DNA of 64,000 nt from Lycium barbarum (taxonomy: Eukaryota; Streptophyta; Magnoliopsida; Solanales; Solanaceae): positions 91,476,321 through 91,540,320 of the forward strand of contig NC_083341.1 of assembly GCF_019175385.1 (NCBI RefSeq), read 5' to 3'. Both the position numbers and the translations under genes were made by a program. Shown here one piece after another: positions 24,256-36,672 of the stretch. Each line of letters starts with the position of its first letter. The first letter of the stretch is position 1. A model generated the notes under the pieces. The model was given only the letters and a program-made list of their open reading frames with translations. It had not been told where the DNA came from and did no database searches.

Positions 24256-25410
24256 TAATCATACATATACATAACATGAAGCATGCATGAGAGCTCAAGT
24301 AAAAGCTGTAACTCTATCGAAGTGACGTAAGGTCGGGAACCTCCGATTACATTATGGAATAATCCTCATCACTATGTCTCGCCTTGAAGGAACTAATATC
24401 ATAAGGTGAGCCAACAAAAAGAAATACATCAATGAAATCATAAGGATAAGAATATCAAGATTTATCATAGCATCATTATCATCATCCTTATCATGGAACA
24501 TATCTCGTCTTGACCTCATGAGAAGCTCTTAAGAATCTTTAACTTCCATCCTTTTTAGGGATGTAAGAAGGCCATGGAAATATAGAAAGGAAATCATAGT
24601 ATAGAAGTCATGCCTTTGAAAGAAGGGGGCTAGCCTTACATACCTTTACGTCGGGCTAGCTTTATCGACTAAGTGCTCCCTCTGATATTCCCAATTCTAC
24701 GTTCAAGAGAATTTGTACTAAGGTTAGTTAACCAGAAACATGCGTGAAGCTAAGCTAAGGCGACTAAGGGATAACGAAAATTGGGCAGCACTACCTTTGT
24801 TTCTACAACTTTCTCCATATAATATAACAAATCCCAAACATCAATAACAACATCCATAATATCATAATCAATAAACTTATTAAGCTAGATATTATTCAAT
24901 TCTCAAAATTCCCTCTCAAAGTCATCCATGACCATGGTTACCACCCAACGGTGTATTATTTTGACATATAATGCTTCTCTAACATCCTTAATATCATGCA
25001 TAGCAAGATTCTACCCATAACATGTCAAGACCTATCATTCAAGTCAAGTCACTATTCAAGAATACCAATATTTCCCTATTTGAACTCCATATTCCACTTT
25101 CTTCCTCAATCCAAGTCATTCAACCATTTAATACTCTTATTAACGTAAAATGAATACAAAACTCACCTTTTTATTATGTAGGAATGGGATTTGGATGAAA
25201 ATTCTTCACTTGGAGAAAACCCTAACTTCAATTCCAAGGAAATTTCTAGCTTCCATGAACCATAGTTAGCATCCTTGCACTTGATTCCACTAATTATTGG
25301 TGTTTGATCTTTGATTCACCTAGGATGTGTGTTAGTAAGGTTTATGGAATGTTCTAGAGCTCTTGAGAGGTGTGGAGGAAGTGAGAAATGAAAATAATAA
25401 CTTTCGGTCT

Positions 25411-25650
25411 TATATTTATAAAATGGACAAAGCTGCCCAACATGAATTATACGGACACTTATACGGTCTGTAGTAAGCGACCGTGGAATTGGCACCAATA
25501 ACCAACCTTTCTATAACCATTATACGGTACCTTATACAGTCCGTATAGGTGACCGTATAATACCACCAGTGATGACCCTTCTCTGGACAGGTTATACGGT
25601 CCCTTATATGGACCGTATAAGTTATACGAACCGTATAAGTGGCCGTATAA
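25411..25650 (-). promoter_or_regulatory. TATA box and palindromic array of element B 5' LTR
   Basis: Minus-strand TATA (TTTATAAATATAAGACC) at 25411-25423, preceded by ATACGG/CCGTAT inverted repeats at 25446-25650. This is the promoter expected to drive the element. Confidence 0.55.
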
Positions 25651-25993
25651 CTCATATTTTTCCGAAGTCGATCCCGATGTTTCGTTTGACCTCCAATCCT
25701 TGTGGAACCTTTTTGACACTTGTTTAACACTTCATTAACAGTCTAAGGAGCATTATAAATCTTCCTCAAGACATTATTAAATCAACATTAGCTCGGTACT
25801 TTGCAAAACCTTTCCAAAACACGACTTATACTTCGCCTTCCTCAACGAACTTCCTTCTCTTGCCTCAAATGTCTTTGAAATCTTAATTAGAATCGTTAAG
25901 TACCCCTTCCTCCTTGTAGGGACATCATATACATCTTGCCCTGCGTTAGCCTATTTACCACACAACGACATGAAATTTTTTCGAGGTGTAACA

Positions 25994-27025
25994 CTTAACG
26001 TTTATCCTCCCAAGCTCGTAAATCTACATTCAAGAGAATTCACACTATTGTTAGGCTTATCATCATATGCTTATCTTAAGCCTTCAAATTTAAACCCTTT
26101 TAGTTACTGCCGAAATTCGGCCAGTGTCTCCCCTGTTTATATCCCTAGCCCGAAATCATAATACCAACAACAATAACAACAACACTAACATCAGCAACAT
26201 CAACATCAATACCAAAATACTCCATAAAATATCCCTCACGATGTTTATTCGATTTCTCAACCAACTAATTCATTATACGACTATTTAATAGCTCTATCTT
26301 CGTAAATTCACCTAAATCACTATCAATAAGGAGAGATTCTTACCTTATTCCCACTAGACCTGCAATATCTTCAATATCCGCCTTGTATCCAAGCCAAGAT
26401 TCACCGCAACACGATACTGTAATCACAACTATACGCTATCCGAACTTAAATCCTGAGATTACACTTGATTTGGGCTAAAATTTATGGGTGGAAGTTGGGA
26501 GAAAGTTCTAGAGATTTTAGGATATCTTTGAGCGGTGGTTTGGATGAAAATAAGAGGTAAACCCCTTTTTATATTGTTCTAGAGTCAATTTGCACCGACT
26601 TACAATGTTCGCGCACTGTAGCTGGCGCGTTCTCGCACTGTAGTTGGGCGCGCCTCTGCTCCGCCGGCCTAACTTGTAACGTGCATAACTCTCTACTCCG
26701 ATGTCATATCGACGAGCGGTTTGTTGCATTAGAAACTAGACTCAATGAACTTCAATTTAGGCTTTTGTTCTTTCTCAAGACTCCTGATATACTAGGAGAT
26801 ATACTTCTCTAAATTTGACCCAAAATTTCTATCCAAAATTCTGCCAAATTTTCCTAAATTTTGGACAAACTTATTTTCTTCGATTTGCTTGATCCCAGAA
26901 CCTTTAGACACTTGCTTAACACTTGTTAAGAGTATTCCTTAACCTTATAAGGGTTCCATGACCTCTCCGAGCTTACGTTAGTTTACTCACGATGCAAACG
27001 ACGCGAACATTTTTGAGGTGTAACA
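25994..27025 (-). mobile_element. Element A, 5' LTR, proximal part
   Basis: Continuation of the LTR cut at 9160. It begins with the second CTTAA copy, aligns with 391-1390, and ends GAGGTGTAACA at 27025. The TSD of element A on this side is TTTAC (27026-27030); its partner lies outside the window. The net LTR length is about 2.3 kb. Confidence 0.9.
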
Positions 27026-27785
27026 TTTACCCTACACGCGATGAGAATGGCCTTGCGAATCCCCACTAGTGTCTCATTATGTGATGCCCAGAACCGGGAG
27101 ATAATGAAGGATAACCAAAATTTCGCTTCAATGTTGAGAGTCACCTTCACAACATCAGTCTTAGGCTTTATCCACGGAGGAGTAATTCTCGGAGCTACTA
27201 TGACCTCTGCCAACCAAGCTCATTTGGTCTCAGCCACATTTTGCTAAATCATGTCCTCAAACTCACTGTGAGGTGTGCCCTTGGTCCTAAAATATTCGAT
27301 GTTGATTCCTTCGTGGAATAAGGGTACAACCTCTCCTCTCATCATACAACCCCCCACAGCTTTCTTCTTCTTGCCCATTTGCACACCAAGACTGCGTAGA
27401 ACTCTTTGACGATTTAGGGGACAAATTTTTTGGGCTCTTTAGTGGACACCATCCAGTTTCGTTAGTGCAATTTATCCACGATCCTGGGAAACTATTCTTC
27501 CAGCCCAGTGAGACTGATGCGTTTATCAAGGTTGAAGGAGCGTTTAATGTCTTAACGCTCCTTCACCCCTTCAATTGCCGATCTAAGGCCCCTTTCTCTG
27601 TTAACCTGGGCCTCAAATCTTCGGCAGATCAGATCATCAGTATTTGCCGGGGTTCCTTGGGCTGTAGGGGTCGGCTGAGGTGTCGAGGGTGTGGTGGATG
27701 GCCCCTCACCTAAAGTTGGCCACTTCTTTTTCTTTCCAGTCAGGCTTGCTGGGTTCTTTTGTGCCAAATTCTTTTGTCCAGTCAT
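27026..27785 (-). pseudogene. Env-position ORF of Athila-like element C (plant-transposon-protein type), broken
   Basis: Minus-strand remains of an ORF beginning at about 27785 with a Lys/Pro/Thr-rich start. A weakly conserved domain follows, readable only by switching frames: KEPKKFVP and IVKEFYAVL near 27400, then WLSFIISRF and VGIRKAILIACRV at about 27040-27130. These resemble the proteins annotated as putative plant transposon protein, which sit downstream of pol in Athila-type elements. Its place 1.26 kb after the integrase fits that. Several stops and frame changes make it non-functional. Element A is inserted at its left edge (27025), so the rest lies outside the window. I make no claim of envelope function. 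Confidence 0.5.
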
Positions 27786-29044
27786 CCTGTACAGTCAACA
27801 AACATCCTAAGAAAAACAAAAAGGAAAATCTTTTTGATGTTTTTATGGTATAAAGAACTCAATAAACTAACAATGATGCAAAGGAAATAGAAAAAAATCA
27901 AGGGAAGTAGAGGCAAGATGCGCCCGCAAAAATGAGATTGCGGCGCCGTAACCACAAAGTTGCGGCCTCAAACTCAAGATACGGAGCCGCATCTTGCTCA
28001 CAAACTTAGGGGATTTGGCTAGGCCACTGTCAATTTAGTACAGGATGCGATGGAGATATGACTCTACAAACTAAGTTTGCGGTCGCAAACTCATTTTGAG
28101 GTCGCAAAACTCCATCGTCATCCCCAAAGTTCAAACCTAAGCCACAACTTGCAATTTCTAACCATTTTCAGGCAATTATCCCCCAACCACAATAAGCAGT
28201 ACCAACACTATTAAGCTACCAACAAGCAATCCCTACCCTTAATCGAACAAATTCCATACATGAACATTCAAATCCCACAAAACCACTGCAAATCAAGTTA
28301 AACAAATGGGGATAAGGTTCGCGCATCACACTAATGCTACAAGGTCATTTCATAGGCTAATACCATGCTTAGATTGCAAGATTTGAAATAGTTAAAGTCA
28401 TAAGTCATATAACATACCTTATAGATCAAAAGTAGAGAGTGGCAAGTGTGAAATTGTTGATTACGAGCCAATTGAAGCACCAAACATGAAGATGGGATGG
28501 GATTGGGTCGGATTTAAGGGATGTATGCTTGAAATTATAATTAGGGGTAAAAATGGGAAGACGAGTCGCATTTGAGACTAAGAGGGAAAAGAATGAAAAA
28601 TGAGTTTCAAAACAAACCTTATATACCTTTGGAGTATGCACAGGGAATGCGGTCGCATATCGAGTTTGCGACCTCGCATTCTCTTCGCAAACTCCACTTA
28701 CCTGATGTGGCACTGGCTGAGAGGGTTGAGCAAAGTTGTAGCCACAACTTGCTCACAAACTTTATTTTTTTCTTTGGTCACTGCTTCTGTGGGGTGTAGA
28801 TGCGGCTGCAACTTTTCACCGCATCCCAAGATGTGGTACCGCATCAAGGCCGTAAATTCATCCCTGCCTTTGATTTCTTGTTTCCTTTTCCAATTCTTCC
28901 AAGAGTCCATTTTTGAATTTATTTTCCCTTTCATTTCCCTGCATCCTTTCATCCTACATACTTAAGCAAACACTAAACAAAATACTTAGGTTTCCTCCCA
29001 AGAAGCGCTTGAGTTAACGTTGTGGCACGACGATTTTACCTTTT
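27786..29044 (-). other. Element C spacer between integrase and the downstream ORF
   Basis: No supported gene. Directly after the integrase (28990-29040) is the segment GTTAACTCAAGCGCTTCTTG on the minus strand. A close match is in element D at 44410-44460. The ORFs at 28426-28965 have no recognisable domain. Confidence 0.6.
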
Positions 29045-29971
29045 TCATGGTTCGTTGAGGTAGGTGACCTCAATTGTCTTTTCTTCATTGGGTAAGCCAA
29101 AGTAATGCTTAACCCTTTGCTCGTTCACCTTGAAGTGCTCTCCATCCGGACCAACAAGTTCAATTGCTCTATGTGGGAACACTTGTGTTACTTCAAAGGG
29201 ACCTGACCACTTAGACTTCAATTTACCCAAAAACAACCGGAGCCTTGAATTGAACAATAACACTCGGTATCCGGGGCTAAAATCCCTTTTCAAGATCTTT
29301 TTGTCATGGAAATGCATCATGCGGGCCTTGTAAATGGAAGAGCTCACACAGACTCTAAATCGGAATTCAACCAGCTCATCAAGTTGATCCAACCGCAATT
29401 GTAAGGCATCACCCCATTCAACATTCAACTTTTTCAAGGCCCAAAATGCCTTATGTTCAAGTTCCACTGGGAGGTGAAAAGATTTTCCAAATTTCAATTG
29501 ATAAGGGGACATGCCAATTGGTGTCTTGTATGCAGTTCGATAGGCCCATAGAGCATTATCCAACTTCCTTGACCAATCGGTCCTATTTGCATTTACCGTT
29601 TTGGAGGGAATATTCTTGATTTCCCCATTTTACACTTCAACTTGACCACTTGTTTGGGGATGATAAGGGGTGGCAACTCTATGCTTGACTCCATACTTTT
29701 CAAGAAGCGTTTTGAACAACCGGTTGCAAAAATGAGATCCCCTATCACTAATGATTGCCCTTAGAGTCGCAAAACTTAAGAATAGGTGCTTTTTCAAGAA
29801 CCCGGTGACACTCTTTCCTTCATTATTGGGAAGCAAAACGGCCTCCACCCATTTAGACACATAGTCCACGGCCACAAGGATATACTTGTTACCATAGGAA
29901 CTCACAAAGGGACCTATAAAATCGATTCCCCAAACATCAAACAATTCTACTTCAAGAATTGGCTCCATCGG
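29045..29971 (-). pseudogene. Element C integrase, core and C-terminal part
   Basis: Athila-like integrase. Visible in one frame are [10 protein letters not shown] (first catalytic Asp), [10 protein letters not shown] (second Asp) and [11 protein letters not shown] (catalytic Glu). A TAA near 29627 follows. Then come [18 protein letters not shown] and a C-terminal region with [10 protein letters not shown] and [14 protein letters not shown], ending at a natural stop at 29045. No chromodomain is present, as expected for Athila and unlike A, B, E and J. The N-terminal zinc region lies on the far side of solo LTR S2, which interrupts the frame at 29972. It would integrate the element cDNA if intact; it is broken by the insertion and stops. 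Confidence 0.9.
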
Positions 29972-30372
29972 TGTCACACCCTAATTCCACTAGGGTGTGA
30001 TGGGCACCCGACCCCACATCCGGAGCCAAGCGAACCCACAGACCTTTAGGGCACACATAATCTTATTAGACTTTTAAATCAAATAAAAAGGAAATACATA
30101 ATAACCTCTCAAAATATTCTTTTCGATGCTTTCCAAATCAAGCAGAATCTGTGATCACATAGAATTTAATAGATAATACAGAATGACGTATCGGCTGACG
30201 AAGCCGCTTTACACAACTGACATACTATACCCACGACCCTGTCTGCAAAGTCTCTAACATCAATCCAGAAAAGCATAACATACAAACTCTGACTCGGCAG
30301 CACTCCAGGAGCAAATGGAGCTTACCAACTCTGCTGGAACATCCTCTACAATAACTTCACATCATCTGGGTG

Positions 30373-30446
30373 TACCTGCGCGGCATGAAACGCAGCGCCC
30401 GAAGAAAGGGGGTCAGTACGGAATATGTACTGAGTATGTAAAGCAT
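30373..30446 (-). promoter_or_regulatory. Conserved LTR double stem-loop module (LTR S2)
   Basis: TCAGTAC..GTACTGA is present; the second stem is imperfect (GCGCCC against GGGGG). Confidence 0.55.
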
Positions 30447-32554
30447 GAGATACAGTAATCAGAATCATAATCTGAGCAGGGAGTACAGAAAATAAGTGCA
30501 ATAACAGGAGTATCAAAATGCTTACTCATAAAACATAGGTAATGCAAGTCAGAACATATGCCATATCCGGCCCCATTATGGGACACGGTGGATAGAACGT
30601 GGTTGCCACCCCGTCACTGGCGCCACAACACAGCATAACTCCAGAGTAGGGAATATCTCTGTAACATATCATAACATATCAGATGGCCATATCATATCAT
30701 ATCATCAAATATCAGAATATGTGTACATGGCACAGCATACTCCACAACCCATGTACATGTATACCTGCCCCCTCACATTGAGGCACGACGAACAATGCAG
30801 TGGAATACGCGTCATAACATATCCTGGCCCGGGCTCAGTGAAGGAAGCATTGAGGCATCCACGAGTAGAGTAGTGAGAAACTATATGCATCATAAAATAT
30901 TTACAAAGACTCGATAGAATAGTCCGAACGATAGGTCATTTAGAAAAGAAATCAAACGATAGCCATAGTACGTACCTTTCGGATGTCACGACGGATTATG
31001 TTAAAGAAAAACTTCTGAGATCATTTGTACATATCAAAATATATCATAGGGTTCAATTGAATAGTTAAAACAACTATCGTTTAGTAATCGGAACAATATC
31101 TAAAGGTTTCTTTTAATCATAGTACGAAAATAGGTCAAATAGAACAATACAAGAAGGTTTCGGAAATTGAGGGCCCACCTCGGGTCAAGTCGAGGTGGCG
31201 TACATAAATTACGGACGTTAGGCCTTATGGAGACGTCAACGAAAGTTTCGGGCATTCCAGTTCTCTTTGTGAAAGTTATGAATGTTTTATGACGCAAGAC
31301 CCTTTTTGGAGTAATAAGGTGTTTAAACATATCTTTCCAACAAAACCTAATTCAATAACATTGAATGAAAAAGGGTCAAAATTAAGCTCGGATTTTAAGG
31401 AGTAGAGTTATCCCCGAGGTTCGTATCATAGCCTATCATAACTAGGACATGCCAAAGAAAGAAAAAAGTAGAGCTTTACATACCTTATTTGCCTTTTACG
31501 CTTGTCCAAACTCAAATTTTGTTCCCTCCAAAATCTACAATTGGTCACAATTACCAAATATTGATTATAAGCCTTTAGGAATTAAATCTTAAACACATAC
31601 TTGTCTACAGAAATTTGGGCAGCATCTCCCCTATAAATTCAACATCCCCGAGAATTTAACTCGGCCAAATGTCAACAACAATACCCACAGCAATACCAAC
31701 AACACCAACAATCAATACAAAACACATTCTAACTTAAATAGTCTTCCTTTCTACATAATGCAACAACTTCTACTCCAACTTCACACTTTCAAACCAATAT
31801 CAACGTTTTCATATTCATTTACTAATTCAAGATCATTCAAATACAATTCGAAAGCATTTCATATCATTCTACAAAATATACAAAAATTCCACCAAAACCA
31901 TAATTCACCCGAAAACTCCCCAACTTCCCTAGAAATAATTTTTAATGCATTTCTTGCTTCCAAATTCATGAACTATCCCAACAACACACATTCTAACAAC
32001 ATTATACTCATGAATAAAGAAACGACACTAATATCATATTGGCTTCCAAATCAGCCCATAACAATTCCAACATCAATTTGAATCATCAAATTCTCATTCC
32101 CATCATAGAATACTTATCTACAACAATCAAATTATTACATAGAAATTTTCCCATCCTCCCTACACACAACACATACATGGCCCATGCATATTCCCACAAC
32201 CACTGTGCAAACTTCCATATTTTCACGAATTCTATCCATTTCTACCTACTACAACATAAACAAACCTTTCATAGCATATAAAAAGGGATTAAATCTTACC
32301 TTTTCTTCCTAGCTTCTCCACTAGGCTAGAATCTACAACTTGCATGAATATATGTTTTTCTTGCTCCAATAATCACTTCATCTTGCTAAGGACCTTCCAA
32401 TTAGTAGGAAATAATTTTTGAACAAATTTTTTTCTCAAGGTTCTTGTTAAATCCTCCATGGCCGAATGGCCTTCAATGTTGTTGCCTTCTTTTTCTTCTT
32501 CTATTTTCTTGAACATTCCAAGAGATAAAATGAATTAATACATGGGCCATCTCT

Positions 32555-32660
32555 TTATTTATTTCTTGAATTAAAATTTTCATGGGCCTTGGGCCACCTT
32601 GTCATATGGCCGGCCTCCTCTTGGGCTTCTTTCTTATTTTTGTTTTTGATTTTCAAGCCC
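32555..32660 (-). promoter_or_regulatory. GGCCCA cluster and AT-rich TATA-like box in LTR S2
   Basis: The plus strand shows three TGGGCC boxes (that is, GGCCCA on the minus strand) and GGCCGGCC. A minus-strand AATAAATAAAGAG lies downstream of most of them. This matches the S1 arrangement at 12210-12300. Confidence 0.45.
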
Positions 32661-32841
32661 AATTATTCCATGGCTAATTGTAATTCATGAAAACTAATTT
32701 TCCCTTAGCCTTCCTCACTATTTCCGCACCCATAACTCTTATAAACAACTTATGTACTAAACAAGGTTAAAATGTAGGCTTGCACTCAACCTCCCGCAAT
32801 TATCTTGAATTTTCCGAATGCGCGAAATGCGGGATATAACA

Positions 32842-35145
32842 ATCGGAAGCTCATGCTTCTTGGATATGCTCCCTTGCCTTTGACATTAGTCACACGCTTT
32901 CACGAAGACATGAGCATCTTGGTGGATGGTTAGCCAATAAAAGCCACTTTGAAGCACTTTTTTCGCCGTTCTTGAGCTACTATGATGCTCCCCCACGGGT
33001 GATGAATGACAAGCCTCAATGATAGGAATCATCTCCACTTCGGGAATGCACCGCCTTATGATGTTGTCGGCATAAACTCGCAATAGATAGGGCTCGTCCC
33101 AATAAAATTTTCGGACATCACTCAAGAACTTCTTCTTTTGATGGAAGTTCAAATCATCCAGCATAATGTCACTAGCATGAAAGTTAGCAAAATCGGCATG
33201 CCAAGGGATCATGTCATGGGACCCCGCCATTACTTGCTCATCCGGAAATGACTCATTGATTCTAGGCCATCCAATGGATGCCCACCCTCTTCAAGACGAG
33301 ATAAATGGTCCGCCACTTAGTTTTCACAACCTTTTCTATCCTGGACTTCAAAGTCAAATTCTTGCAACAAAAGGACCCAACATATGAACCTCGGCTTAGC
33401 ATCTTTCTTGGTCATCAGGTAACGAAGAGCCGCATGGTCAGAGTGAACAACCACATAGGTTCCCAACAAGTAAGCCCGAAACCTCTCGAAAGCAAACACA
33501 ATAGCAAGCAACTCTTGCTCGGTGACCGTGTAATTCATTTTAGCACTATTTAGAGTCTTGCTTGCATAGTAGATGGGATGAAAAATCTTATCACGCTTTT
33601 AGCCAAGAACGGACCCCATGGCGAATCCACTTGCATCACATATCAATTCAGAGGGTTGAGACCAATCCAGGGCAATGATGATAGGAGCCAATGTGAGTCT
33701 CTCCTTCAATCCCTCAAATGCCTTCAAACAAGCATCATCAAATATAAATTTCGACTCCTTCTCCAACAACTTGCATAGAGGATTTGCTATTTTCGAGAAA
33801 TCCTTGATGAATCTTCTATAAAATTCGGTATGCCGAAGGAAGCTACGAACACCTTTGACGGAGATTGAGGGAGGAAGCTTGACAATAACCTCAATTTTTG
33901 CTTGATCAACGTCAAGCCCCTTTTCTGAAATCTTGTGTCCCAAGACGATTCCTTCTCTAACCATGAAGTGACACTTCTCCCAGTTTAGAACCAAATGTGT
34001 CTCTGCACATCTTTTCAATACTTGGACAAGATTCTCCAAGCACTCATCAAAGGAATCCCCAACCACGAAAAAGTCATCCATGGAGATTTTAATGGACTCC
34101 TCAACCATGTCGGAGAAAATAGACATTATGCAACGTTGAAAAGTTACGGGTGCATTACATCGCCCAAAGGGCATCCTCTTAAAAGCAAAGGTCCCATAAA
34201 GACAAATGAAAGTGGTTTTCCCTTAATCCTCGGGGCCGTGGTGATTTGGTTGTATCCGGAATATCCATCAAGAAAGCAATAATAATCCCTTCCCGCAACC
34301 CTATCAAGAATTTGATCCATGAATGGCATTGGGAAGCGATCCTTTTTGGTCCATTTGTTCAACTTTCTATAGTCCATTCAATCCCTCCATCCGGTGACCA
34401 TGTGAGTGGGAATCAATTCATTTTTAGCAATTGCAACCACGATGATTCCACTCTTTTTGGGAACGCATTGAACTGGACTAACCCAAGAGATATTCGATAT
34501 ATGATACACAACACAGGTATCTAACCACTTGATGATCTCGGTCTTCATAACCTCTTGCATAGAAAGATTCAACCTCCTTTGATGTTCAACGCTTAGTTCA
34601 CACTTTTCATCAAGTTGAATCTTATGAGCACAAATACCGGGCAGAATCCCTTGGATATCCGCACTACACCAACCAATAGCTTTTTGGTATTTTCTTAAAA
34701 TCACCAACAACCTCTCTCTTTGCTCATCCGTTAACCGGGCGGAAATAATTACGGGAAATGTATTGTTAGGGCCAAGGAATTCATATCTCAAATGTGAAGG
34801 AAGAGGTTTGAGTTCCAATGTGGGAGGCTTAATAATGGAAGGCCTTGTGGGAGGAGTTTCTCGGTTCTCTAAGTCAAGATCAAGCTTATTTGGAATGTAG
34901 TGGTATGACCCCAACCCAATCAATGCATTAACCGTCTCCTCGAATTCTTCTTCGTTTTCCCCCACATAGTTTGTTATCATCGCCGCAAACATATCACCCA
35001 CATGTTCATGCTCAATGGTTGTCTCCTTGGTTTCATCAATAGTATCAATAACCGACACAACACTCATAACCGTCAGTTGTTTTATTGACTTGCAAAGATG
35101 GAAAGTGATCTCTTCATCATTCATTTTAAATTTGAGGTCACCTCT
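32842..35145 (-). pseudogene. Element C reverse transcriptase, RNase H and integrase N-terminus (Athila-like)
   Basis: Read on the minus strand. The region before RT and its start are at 34378-35124 (ISARLTDEQRERLL, GWCSADIQGI, CVPKKSG). After a TGA, MDYRKLNKWT and FLDGYSGYNQI lie at 34144-34377. After a frame change near 34160, MPFGRCNAPVTFQRC, the catalytic MDDFF, and RNase H with ICDASGFAMG lie at 33599-34174. RNase H continues at 33317-33538 ([13 protein letters not shown] and [10 protein letters not shown]). The integrase zinc region is at 32886-33230 and ends KACD before a TAA. Motif wording is Athila/Tat-like, not chromovirus. At least four stops and one frameshift make it dead. The integrase continues beyond S2 at 29971. 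Confidence 0.9.
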
Positions 35146-35827
35146 CTACACATCTACAAGAGCACATCCCGTAGCCAAGAAAGGTCTTCCCAAGATTATG
35201 GGCACCTTGAAATCAACTTCACAATCCAAAATCACTAAGTCAGCTGGAAAAATGAACCGATCAACTCTCACAAGCACATCATAAAGGATACCAACTGGTT
35301 TCTTCACGATTCTATCCACCATTAGCAATCTCATTGTTGTGGGTCGGGGAGTGCCTAAACCCAACTTGTTAAAGATAGCAAGTGGCATCAAGTTGATGCT
35401 TGCTCCAAGATCACATAAGGCTTTTGCGAATTTGTACATCCCAATAGTGCAGGGAATGGTGAAAGCTCCTGAATCTTCTTTCTTTTGAACCTAGGATTTT
35501 GTCACAATGGAGCTACAATAATGTGTAACTCCAACCATTTCAAAACTAGCATGTCTTCTCTTGGTCACAAGATCTTTCATGAATTTTGCATAACCAGTCA
35601 TTTGTTCAAGTGCTTCCACTAAAGGGATGTTGTTTGAAAGTCCTTTCAATCAATCAATAAACTTGAGAAAATTACCATTTTCCTCCTTCTTAGCTAATCG
35701 TTAAGGAAATGGATGAGGAGGCTTTGGAACGGGTAGTAAAGCCCTTGGCACCTCCTCTACCGCTTCCTTGCCTTTTGAAGCTTCATCATTTTCTGGAACG
35801 TCTTCGATAATAATGGGTTTTTCAATA
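35146..35827 (-). pseudogene. Element C gag C-terminus and protease, cut by element J
   Basis: The protease is visible as [14 protein letters not shown] (Asp-Leu-Gly in place of the usual DSG/DTG, typical of Athila), then [15 protein letters not shown] and [10 protein letters not shown]. Upstream are [10 protein letters not shown] and remains of the gag-protease linker (VEALEQMTGYAKFMKDL), with stops near 35490 and 35650. The frame ends at 35827, where the LTR of element J begins; the rest of gag must lie beyond the right edge of the window. A processing role in the particle is inferred from the family. Confidence 0.85.
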
Positions 35828-36242
35828 TGTCACGGCCCAGCTAGGGGCCGCGATGGGTACCCGGGGCTAACCACCGAGCACCGCTCGTTCTACTACTCAT
35901 CATGCTCATTAACTACTCTTTTATCGATTTTTCTACTCAAATCATAAGAAAGTCAGGTTTTATTTGTAAACATAAATAGTTTCATATACATAAGCCCTTT
36001 AGGCTATCAAAATAATATATATATACAATTATACCAGAGTGACTTTATCCGACCACATAACCCACACTGTGTATCTATGAGCCTCTACTAAAGTACAAAA
36101 CGCATAGACGGGATAGGACCCCGTCGAGCCCAACATATACAAATATGCACAAAAGAATAATCAAGCACCTCCGGAACAAAGGAGCGCTTTCAATCGGCTA
36201 ACAGCTTCTACGAGTCTGGCTCAAGCTCGCCTCCCTGTCTAC

Positions 36243-36309
36243 CTGTGGGCATGAACATAGCGTCCAAAGAAAACGGACGTCAGTACGAATACTGTACTGA
36301 GTATGTAAG
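36243..36309 (-). promoter_or_regulatory. Conserved LTR double stem-loop module (element J)
   Basis: Complete copy with GTCC..GGAC and TCAGTAC..GTACTGA stems. Confidence 0.55.
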
Positions 36310-36516
36310 ACAAGAATGAAATGAATATAATAGGAGGATCATGAGCCATAAGAGAAAGATATAACCTGCAAGAGTGTCATAAGCAAATACATTTTGTACA
36401 TATATCATATTTTACATAATCATGGTACATATGTCATCACATCACATATCTCGCCACATTACATATCTCGTCACATCACATATCTCGTCGTTATCCCGCA
36501 TCCGGGTAACCATCAT

Positions 36517-36672
36517 ATGCCGCCCACTAGTGGTGATCATGCCCGACCCTCTAGGCTCGGTGTAACATCGCAGCCCGCCTTAGCGGTGATATGCCCGGCA
36601 ATCTAGGCACGGTGGAATCATATGCAGCCCGCCTTAGCGGTGACATGCCCGGTCATCTAGGCACGGTGGAAT
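36517..36672. repeat. Tandem repeat of about 55 bp in LTR J
   Basis: Three units, each with CAGCCCGCC..AGCGGTGA, ATGCCCGG and CTAGGCACGGTGGAATC; the first is more diverged. Confidence 0.8.

Larger units (their letters stand above)
23416..25993 (-). mobile_element. Element B, 5' LTR
   Basis: Runs from TATCCCGACC (23416; the terminal TG has become TA) to GGTGTAACA at 25993, followed by TSD CTTAA. This copy lacks the LINE and solo LTR S1 found in the 3' copy and so records both empty sites. It has a TA/CA microsatellite at 23564-23613 and a local duplication near 24100-24255. There is no gene. Confidence 0.92.
29972..32841 (-). mobile_element. Solo LTR S2 (TGTTATATCCCG superfamily)
   Basis: On the minus strand it starts TGTTATATCCCGC and ends AGGGTGTGACA. 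It has perfect TSD ATCGG at 29967-29971 and 32842-32846. It sits inside the integrase of C; removing it restores one continuous frame across the junction. It is 2870 bp with no internal domain. Homology with S1, F and G is clear at both ends and in the stem-loop module. It contains no supported gene. Confidence 0.95.

Noticed and set aside
28426..28965. Overlapping ORFs on both strands between the C integrase and the env-position ORF
   Set aside because: No recognisable domain; the region is explained as element C spacer.
31758..32281. Plus-strand ORFs of 107 and 80 residues
   Set aside because: Inside solo LTR S2; low-complexity Asn/Ser-rich readings without a domain.
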